Source of the DNA: Bedellia somnulentella
Taxonomy: Eukaryota; Arthropoda; Insecta; Lepidoptera; Bedelliidae
Direction: 5' to 3'
Length of the DNA stretch: 64,000 bases
NCBI GenBank assembly: GCA_963576735.1
Contig: OY755191.1
Coordinates: 9,701,608 to 9,765,607, forward strand
The notes below the pieces were generated by a model. It worked only from the letters and a program-made list of their open reading frames with translations. It searched no databases and had not been told where the DNA came from. This document shows positions 58,301-64,000 of the stretch, piece after piece. The translations under genes and the position numbers were made by a program. The first letter of the stretch is position 1, and every line of letters begins with the position of its first letter.

Positions 58301-58797
58301 GTAGGTTTTTGAATTTAATATAATGTTTTCAGTAATTAAGCTTAATACAATTTAGCTAATAAAAACCTATGTCGATTACTCGAAAGTTACAAGATAGTTT
58401 GATATGAAAGAATATTCTTCTGACTTGTACTCAAATTCAATTTTTATATTCCATTATAATCCACTGACTTGTACTCAAATTCAATTTTTTGTGGATTTTT
58501 TTATAGCTGTGAAATTATTATTAAATTTGGTGAAAAAAACTCTTTTTGATCTTATTGTTGATTTTGTAAATAAAAGTAAAAAAATAAATTGTATTTATTA
58601 GTTATAACAATAAAATAAGCTAAGTTAAATTTCAGCTTGGAAACCATAAATTAAAAATCCCAAACTAAAAAATGTCTAATGTCCATATACTTACCAAAAC
58701 AAAAAAAACAATCGTAGATCGTAAACGCCACAACCGCAAACTATTTTCTAATAAATTTACACCCAGATAACTTATTGCCACTTCTATAACCCTACAG
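58301..58797. other. Intron 19
   Basis: Contains TGACTTGTACTCAAATTCAA twice (58419 and 58463), a small direct duplication. Confidence 0.6.
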
Positions 58798-58928
58798 TAA
58801 ACGGTCCACTCCAACTGGGTGGCGCTAGTGTCGATCTGCACCACGTGGCCAGGACCTTCGGTTGGAGACACATACCGACCTCGCAGCATTTTATTGGGTG
58901 TATCAGCAACTTTAGTTTTAATGATTAT
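58798..58928 (+). CDS. CadN2: Cadherin exon 20 (LamG end)
   Basis: Two bases plus 43 codons. VNGPLQLGGASVDLHHVART and HFIGCISNFSFNDY hold the LamG closing motif 'GCI'. A reverse-strand frame covering it is a shadow. Acceptor ACCCTACAG; donor GTGAGT. Confidence 0.95.
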
Positions 58929-58954
58929 GTGAGTACTAACTATAATTTATGGTA

Positions 58955-59200
58955 TTACTTTTGCCACGTAATGCCGGCTTAAAATGTCGCTACCCCTTTC
59001 TATCCACGGGTGTCGTAAGAGGCGACTAAGGGTACCGAGGCTTTTTATTGGATTTTTGGGCGATGCAGTTGGAGACCCATCACCAAAACCTTTATTTTTA
59101 CCATCTTTTCCCCACTCAACTTCCAAAAGTAGCTGAGGAATTTATAATTCTTTAGCTCTGGCTACCCCTTCTAGGGAATTATAGCCGTGAGTTTATTTTT
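58955..59200 (+). mobile_element. SINE-A variant
   Basis: A distinct 5' variant (GCCACGTAATGCCGGCTTAA, CCACGGGTGTCGTAAGAGG) shared with the reverse copies at 32870 and 63190. 3' hairpin intact, tail shortened. Confidence 0.85.
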
Positions 59201-59769
59201 ACTGTATGTGACATTTATATATTAGGCGATTCACAATGCCCTGCATAATGTATGTAGAAAACACGCACAGTCTAACACACAGAAAACGTATCCACGCTCG
59301 TTGCGTGCTTTCTATACAAACGGAGATACTTACTAGTTACAGAAAATAAAGGGAGAAAATCCACGCGCTGCACTGCATCATTTGGGGCTACGAGAGAATC
59401 GCTTTAATGTAGAAACTATTTTGCTTACTTTTTGTTTAATTGAGAATGGAAATTTATTTATTTATACATGACTACCATCATAACAGGCACAGCCTAATGG
59501 AATGGCATCGAATTACATAACAACTTATAAAATATATGCATATTGAAATATGAACATTATTGAAAAATAAATTATTCTAACATTTAATAATTTAATATTC
59601 CAATTTATTAACTTGTAGCAAATTATGTTTAATGCTACTATTGTGAAGTCATTCAGCGTATAATTAAATATTTCTTCTCTGTGAATTTATTAACAGATGG
59701 TACTATTTGGTGGGCAAGTAAACTTTACTGACTAAGAAAGACGTGTTTTCAATAGACTAAACATGATGA
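59201..59769. other. Intron 20 DNA, no feature
   Basis: No exon or recognised repeat. Confidence 0.4.
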
Positions 59770-59782
59770 TAAAAGACTAAAA

Positions 59783-59892
59783 CATAACATAACATAAACA
59801 TAAAACATAAACGTTCACGCCGAATATCCCCGAAGGGGTTGGCAGAGGTACTAATACTTCTGAACATCACGTGAATTTGTCACCTGGTGTTC
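59783..59892 (-). mobile_element. SINE-T, strongly 5'-truncated, with TSD
   Basis: Only the last 110 bases, with a long ACATAA-type tail. Exact 13 bp TSD TAAAAGACTAAAA at 59770-59782 and 59893-59905, so truncation happened at insertion. Confidence 0.93.
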
Positions 59893-59905
59893 TAAAAGAC
59901 TAAAA

Positions 59906-60675
59906 GTAAACTCCAATAACGTCACAAAACTTAATTATCATATCAAAGTTTCTAACTTAATCCTTTCGATCTAATGAACTTATTCACGTGTATGTTAAAT
60001 TATAAAACTGAAAGGCACACAAGGATTTTATTCTCGTTGGATTTAATTTAAGATAAAAAGGCTTTCACAGCTATTAGCAACCCATCACTAAAATTTAATC
60101 CTTTTCGTTGACAACTTAAATCTTTTTAAAACCTAAATGAAACGTTGAATTTAGTGCACTTATTATTTTTAATTTAATTCAAAGATGACAAAAAGTAGAT
60201 AGCCCCGACATTCGGAACAGGCTAAAATAAACATTTCAAGCAAATCATTTTCAAATTTGAATAGGATTTTACAAATTTCGTTCTGAAAGCCTTTCAGTAG
60301 CTGTCACATTATGAATTATGACATTGCCTTTTAGGCTTGGCATGTTAGAACGAAAATAGAATTTACAAGAATGCATTGTTGCCTCTAAATTATTTTTGGA
60401 ATTTGTTATAACAAGCATCAAAAAGAGCTGTTTTCTTAAGGAAACTTAAAACCAAAATGAGTTGTTTTTAAAAAAGCCAGTAAGCATTATTAAGGATAGA
60501 AAATAATTCTAATTCTGCTAGAATCTCAAATACACCACATTTATCCGATACCAGAATATAAATATTTCGTAACGAGTTCTTAACCAAATAGTTTACGTTA
60601 CTTTACAGTCATAACATAAAACACAAACAATATAACATTCTAATTTTTAAGCTCTAGTATTCTATAGTTTGAAAA
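59906..60675. other. Intron 20 DNA, no feature
   Basis: No exon or repeat recognised. Confidence 0.4.
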
Positions 60676-60691
60676 TAATTATTATACAACA

Positions 60692-61080
60692 TACGTACAT
60701 ATATACATATACTCAGGCCGTTAATTCCCATTGGGGTACGCAGAGACTATCGATCGCCACTTCGTACGATCCTGCCAAACCTCTCTTGCTTCGTCTACAT
60801 CGATCAATCTTTTCATACATGCTCTTTTATTCTTCATACTTCGGACGCCTGACTTTGTGAGCACACTTTTAATTTGGTCCAAGTGTGTCTTTCGTGGCCG
60901 TCCTCTACTAGCATTCCACATCAGCTCTATTTCTATAGATACCTTTTACCAATTTCCTATCATCCATCCTCTCGATGTGCCCAAACCATCTCAACATTCC
61001 TTTTTCTATCTTACTTACAATATCATCTTTTACACCACACCTTTCACGAATCACATCGTTCCTCACACGATCACATAACC
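60692..61080 (-). mobile_element. LINE-G, 5'-truncated, frameshifted ORF
   Basis: Exact 12 bp TSD TATTATACAACA at 60680-60691 and 61081-61092. The reverse strand reads RLCDRVRNDVIRERCGVKDD and GMLRWFGHIERMDD, then after a frame break GRPRKTHLDQIKSVLTKSG to VSAYPNGN. Close relative of 57234-57649. Confidence 0.92.
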
Positions 61081-61141
61081 TATTATACAACAATGCTTGA
61101 AATACCATTGCTTATTCCTTGGTGTAGCATATGTACTATAA

Positions 61142-61335
61142 AGAGCTTATTCCATTTGTCTGAATGAAGACGTCTGAAAGCCACAGAATCTGAATTCAGA
61201 CTAGTGGAATAACGTTCAGAACGCTAGGCTTCTGAAAAGTAGACAAATTTGTGTAGTGGAATAACAAGCGTCTGCGGCAGTAACTTCGAAGGACGTCTGA
61301 ATTCAGAAACGACAAAGTGTAATGGAATAAGCTCT
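61142..61335. mobile_element. 194 bp MITE
   Basis: Perfect 13 bp inverted ends AGAGCTTATTCCA / TGGAATAAGCTCT. TGGAATAA recurs at about 61205, 61257 and 61323, and inner parts (GACGTCTGAA / TCTGAATTCAGA) extend the inversion imperfectly. TSD not clear. Confidence 0.75.
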
Positions 61336-61394
61336 GAAGCTCTTGAATGAGGGTTTTCACATTACGTTGGCTTATATTATCACAAACATATGCA

Positions 61395-61610
61395 TTTTAC
61401 GTGTTTTGAGGGACGGCGTATAATAGCAGTACCTCATCTCTTCTCGCGGCTATTTTGCCGTATAAGATGACTCAGCGGGGCATTTACGGATATTGTTAAA
61501 TGTTGTGCATCGAAATTAGTAAACCCGCCACCCAACTATCCCCTTCAATTTTCGAAACACTGACTACTCAGTTTAGGGATTTAGCTTTGAGCAAATATAG
61601 CATTTTATTG
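61395..61610 (+). repeat. Very degenerate SINE-A
   Basis: ACGGCGTATAATAGCAGTACC, GATGACTCAGCGGGGCA and TAGGGATTTAGC keep rough order only. Confidence 0.4.
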
Positions 61611-61616
61611 TCAATA

Positions 61617-61800
61617 AATAAAAAAAAAACATTTATTTCAGGCTTATTAATTTATTATATTGTTATGTTTAGCCATTACATACAACACAAAATGAAAACT
61701 ACAAAATACAAATAAATTAAAATTATAAAAACATGTCAATTAAAAGTTATGTCACAAAGAATAAAATCAAAATAATAATAATCAATAAAAAAGAAAATTC
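61617..61800 (-). repeat. 3' end of a T-tailed repeat (copy 2)
   Basis: ACATTTATTTCAGGCTTATT, TTTAGCCATTACATACAAC and AAACATGTCAATTAAAAGTT, nearly identical to copy 1 at 49201. A similar short tail (AAAAAACGTTTATTCG) is at 62374. Confidence 0.65.
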
Positions 61801-61914
61801 ATCAAAAAAAGTAATAATCAATAAAAATAAATAAAATTCAAATATGTCAATACCTACACAGTCTTATATATGGCGCCTAAAAATAGCACAAACGCATATC
61901 TTCCTATTATTGTC

Positions 61915-62110
61915 ATACGAGGGTACTCTGAGTATTGGAGCCTTTCAGTGTTTGTAGGGTGAAGTGGCTATTAGACGACAACCTTTATATTACAATCATT
62001 TTACCATGAATATCTTAAAAGTTATTAAAAAACTGATAGTTCCAGTTCTAAAGCCCAGGCTACCCCATTTTGATATTTCTAGCCGTTAATATATGTTTAT
62101 ATGTATGTAC
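61915..62110 (+). repeat. Degenerate SINE-A beside exon 21 acceptor
   Basis: GAGGGTACTCTGAGTATTGG to CAGGCTACCCC and TTCTAGCCGTTAATATATG, tail to ~62108. The exon 21 branch-point candidate TACTAATAAC (62108-62117) follows immediately. Confidence 0.6.
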
Positions 62111-62132
62111 TAATAACTAATTTATACCACAG

Positions 62133-62268
62133 ATGTACAATCTCGGAGAGCCATCACTAATGCGAAATGGAGACCCGAGTTGCCAACGCAGTATGTTCAC
62201 GGCCGTCACATTTGGAATTGACACCAACTTCTTAGTCGCCATACTTGTCTGCATCGCTATATTAGTCA
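62133..62268 (+). CDS. CadN2: Cadherin exon 21 (LamG end to transmembrane helix)
   Basis: 45 codons plus one base. MYNLGEPSLMRNGDPSCQRS ends the extracellular part. FGIDTNFLVAILVCIAILV is the first ~two thirds of the membrane helix. Acceptor TTTATACCACAG; donor CA|GTAAGT, completing Ile with exon 22. Confidence 0.95.
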
Positions 62269-62963
62269 GTAAGTATCTTTATAAAGTATTTTTTGAATTT
62301 ATAAATTTTTGATTTATGCGAAAAAGGATTTTGATAAGTCATTTAGAAGAAAAGAAGAAGAAGAAAAAAACGTTTATTCGTTGCCAGTCGCACATGAACA
62401 TGTAAATATTTTTACAAAATAAATTAAGGTAAAAAAAACATTTAACAATAAAAACAGTGTTTATCTCAAATAATGCGCGAAAACAACGAAATGGCGTCTG
62501 TCTCAGCGTTGTCGTTGTGAGTTTTACCTCACAACACTGATTTTCAGTCAGCGCCAGACTTGTAGTGACACACGAATTTAAATCACTATAGCCATTTGGT
62601 AGAAGCAGGTTTTAATTTGTTTGTTTGAAAGAAAGAGTTAAGATATGCATTGTATTATTGATACTTTGAATGATGTTACTGAATGAAACAATAGATTTAT
62701 ACTAATTACAGTGAACTTCGCACTTGGTTTTATCTATTCCTATGGGATTTAATTCATTGTATGATATTAGCAAATCAGACTGTAAGATTATTTTTCCCTC
62801 TATTGATCTAATCTATCAAAACAACAATCTTACGTACTAGTTTTTTCTTGTATTTATCACCCCATTGTTTTTTAATTCGCAATCTCTGTTTGAATGTAAC
62901 AGCGTACTTAAAAATCACAGCCGGTGCTCTTCAATCAAAACCTAATCACCCCTTTCTTTCCAG
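62269..62963. other. Intron 21
   Basis: No second membrane-helix exon was found, unlike fly CadN, whose membrane exon is duplicated. Confidence 0.5.
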
Positions 62964-63164
62964 TCCTCCTCCTAGCAGTGGTAGTCCATCGTCGAAGGGC
63001 AGATGCATGGGCAGAAAAAGAGTTGGATGACATAAGAGAAAACATAATAGCGTACGAAGACGAAGGGGGCGGCGAGGGCGATGCAGGATATGATCTTCAT
63101 GTGTTAAGACAAATGTATGATGGGCCGCCAGCAGATAATGATGCTTCGTTTATGCATGCTAATG
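62964..63164 (+). CDS. CadN2: Cadherin exon 22 (helix end, juxtamembrane tail)
   Basis: Two bases, 66 codons, one base. ILLLAVVVHRRR finishes the helix and stop-transfer basic cluster. DDIRENIIAYEDEGGGEGD is the conserved cadherin-tail motif around the p120-catenin-binding region. Acceptor CCCCTTTCTTTCCAG; donor G|GTAAGA. Confidence 0.96.
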
Positions 63165-63189
63165 GTAAGAACATTTTTTAGTTCATTCA

Positions 63190-63429
63190 TCATTCATTCA
63201 TATACTCACGGCTGTAAATCCCTTAACGGGGTAGCCAGAGCTTTGGAATGAGAAATTCCTCAGCCACTTTTGGAAGTTGATTGGGGAAAAGATATAATAA
63301 TAAGTGTTTTTGGTGACGGGTCTCCAACCACATCGCCCAAAAATCACTTTAAAAGCTCTTTAGTCGCCTCTTACGATCGCCCACGGGTAGAAATGGGGTA
63401 GTGTTATTCTAAGCCGACACTACACGGCA
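63190..63429 (-). mobile_element. SINE-A copy in intron 22
   Basis: Reverse full-length copy of the variant that ends GCCGACACTACACGGCA; begins 25 bases after the exon 22 donor. TSD not clear. Confidence 0.88.
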
Positions 63430-63852
63430 AGTTATTTAAGGTATTATATGTAAAAATACCCCGTATAATATTAAGATTCTGAAGTCATTTTTATAGTTAT
63501 TTAAACTGTTTTATGTAAAAATACCCCGTATAGCATTGAAGTAATGAAATAATACTACTAAACGGGCCTGCTATTTGAAAAATATGCTGGGACATACTTT
63601 TTTTTGGATTTTATTGTGTTGTTTGTGTGTGTTATTTTACGATTACAAATAGATAAGAATTGTAATGTAATTACATCTCTTTTTACTATGAGATAAAAAA
63701 AATAATAGAAAAAGATAAAAATCTTACTACCTTTGTATTTTAACTATGTATTTTGTCTAGAGTTTTTACTCAGTATAACATAACATTGTAAATTCAACCT
63801 ATCAACACTAACATAACATTTTGCAAAGTATAAAAAATCCCATTTATTGTAG

Positions 63853-64000
63853 GTGTATTAGGAGCAGCCCCGGACATATCCGGATTCCTGGACGACAAGA
63901 AGTCCGTGCTAGACCGAGATCCGGAAATAAATCCGTATGATGATGTCCGCCATTACGCGTACGAGGGAGATGGCAATACTAGCGGGTCCTTGTCTTCGCT
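63853..64000 (+). CDS. CadN2: Cadherin exon 23 (cytoplasmic tail, partial)
   Basis: Two bases, then codons open to the window end. GVLGAAPDISGFLDDKKSVL, DRDPEINPYDDVRHYAYEGD and GNTSGSLSSL form the conserved beta-catenin-binding region (the YAYEGDGN and SGSLSSL motifs). The stop codon and 3' UTR lie outside. Acceptor TTTATTGTAG. Confidence 0.95.

Larger units (their letters stand above)
3743..64000 (+). other. CadN2: Classical neural cadherin gene, CadN2-like (gene span, 3' end outside)
   Basis: The gene encodes a type I membrane adhesion protein. Homophilic binding by EC repeats joins neural cells, and a conserved tail binds catenins and links to actin. Domains in order (numbered from the candidate first Met): EC1 to EC7 at residues ~40-800, degenerate EC8 ~800-910, non-chordate classic-cadherin domain ~910-1070, EGF-like segment ~1065-1090, one LamG ~1093-1280, transmembrane helix ~1292-1316, cytoplasmic tail from ~1317. 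The big CadN paralogue has many more EC repeats and two EGF/LamG pairs, so the compact layout and the tail after the helix (VVVHRRRADAW, ENIIAYEDEGGGEGD) favour CadN2. Every junction is GT-AG and phase-consistent. Introns range from 161 bp to 5.9 kb, plus a possible 19 kb first intron. I saw no second copies of exons, so no support here for mutually exclusive splicing as in fly CadN. Paralogue choice is from recognition, not alignment. Confidence 0.75.

Noticed and set aside
60731..61167. Open frames of 97-115 codons on the + strand
   Set aside because: They are antisense shadows of the LINE-G ORF on the other strand.
1..64000. CRISPR arrays, bacterial operons, endogenous viral genes
   Set aside because: No repeat-spacer pattern, no bacterial gene layout and no viral protein motifs were seen. 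The repeated blocks are SINEs with TSDs.

Overview
The window looks like insect nuclear DNA, most likely from a moth or butterfly (Lepidoptera). It is AT-rich, introns have GT-AG borders, and introns and flanks are full of short retrotransposons, including one with the body of a known lepidopteran tRNA-derived SINE. No bacterial, viral or CRISPR features were seen, and no rRNA gene or functional tRNA gene.

One gene explains nearly all coding signal: a classical (type III) neural cadherin on the + strand. Its compact ectodomain (seven clear EC repeats, one degenerate membrane-proximal repeat, one EGF-like segment, one laminin-G domain) and its juxtamembrane sequence fit the CadN2-type paralogue better than the large CadN. 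I place 22 coding exons between 23234 and the window end. All phases agree across every junction, giving about 1,416 codons before the sequence leaves the window inside the cytoplasmic tail. A candidate promoter and first coding exon lie at 3743-3887, separated by a 19.3 kb first intron; this part is inference. The order is: 3887 candidate start; 23234-31910 EC1 to EC6; 37813-41175 EC7; 46388-50363 degenerate EC8 and start of the non-chordate classic-cadherin domain; 50792-52609 rest of that domain, EGF-like segment and LamG start; 58076-62268 LamG and transmembrane helix; 62964-64000 cytoplasmic tail.

The rest is repeats. I use working names. SINE-A: about 250 bp, starts near GTGTCGGCTTAGAATAG, has a GGTTGGAGACC B-box-like motif, and ends in a hairpin, GCCGTGAG and (TATG)n. 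SINE-T: about 375 bp, tRNA-derived with A and B boxes, ends in a hairpin, GGCGTGAACG and an ATGTTT-type tail. SINE-S: 323 bp, tRNA-like head. LINE-G: 5'-truncated copies of a non-LTR retrotransposon that keep the C-terminal part of the reverse-transcriptase ORF and end in a hairpin, GGCGTGAG and (TATG)n. Many copies have 9-15 bp target-site duplications (TSDs). There are also several inverted-repeat DNA elements: 574 bp fold-back at 13804, 520 bp MITE at 19301, 181 bp MITE at 35589, 1.61 kb element at 47447, a three-copy 130 bp MITE at 52795-54691, and 194 bp MITE at 61142.

Most interesting: (1) SINE-A, SINE-T and LINE-G share one two-stem 3' hairpin design with paired sequence changes, suggesting two unrelated SINEs use the same LINE machinery; (2) a SINE-T inserted into the polypyrimidine tract of a cadherin splice acceptor, whose TSD rebuilt the acceptor; (3) a chimeric SINE-A with a foreign 5' end that matches DNA 540 bp away.
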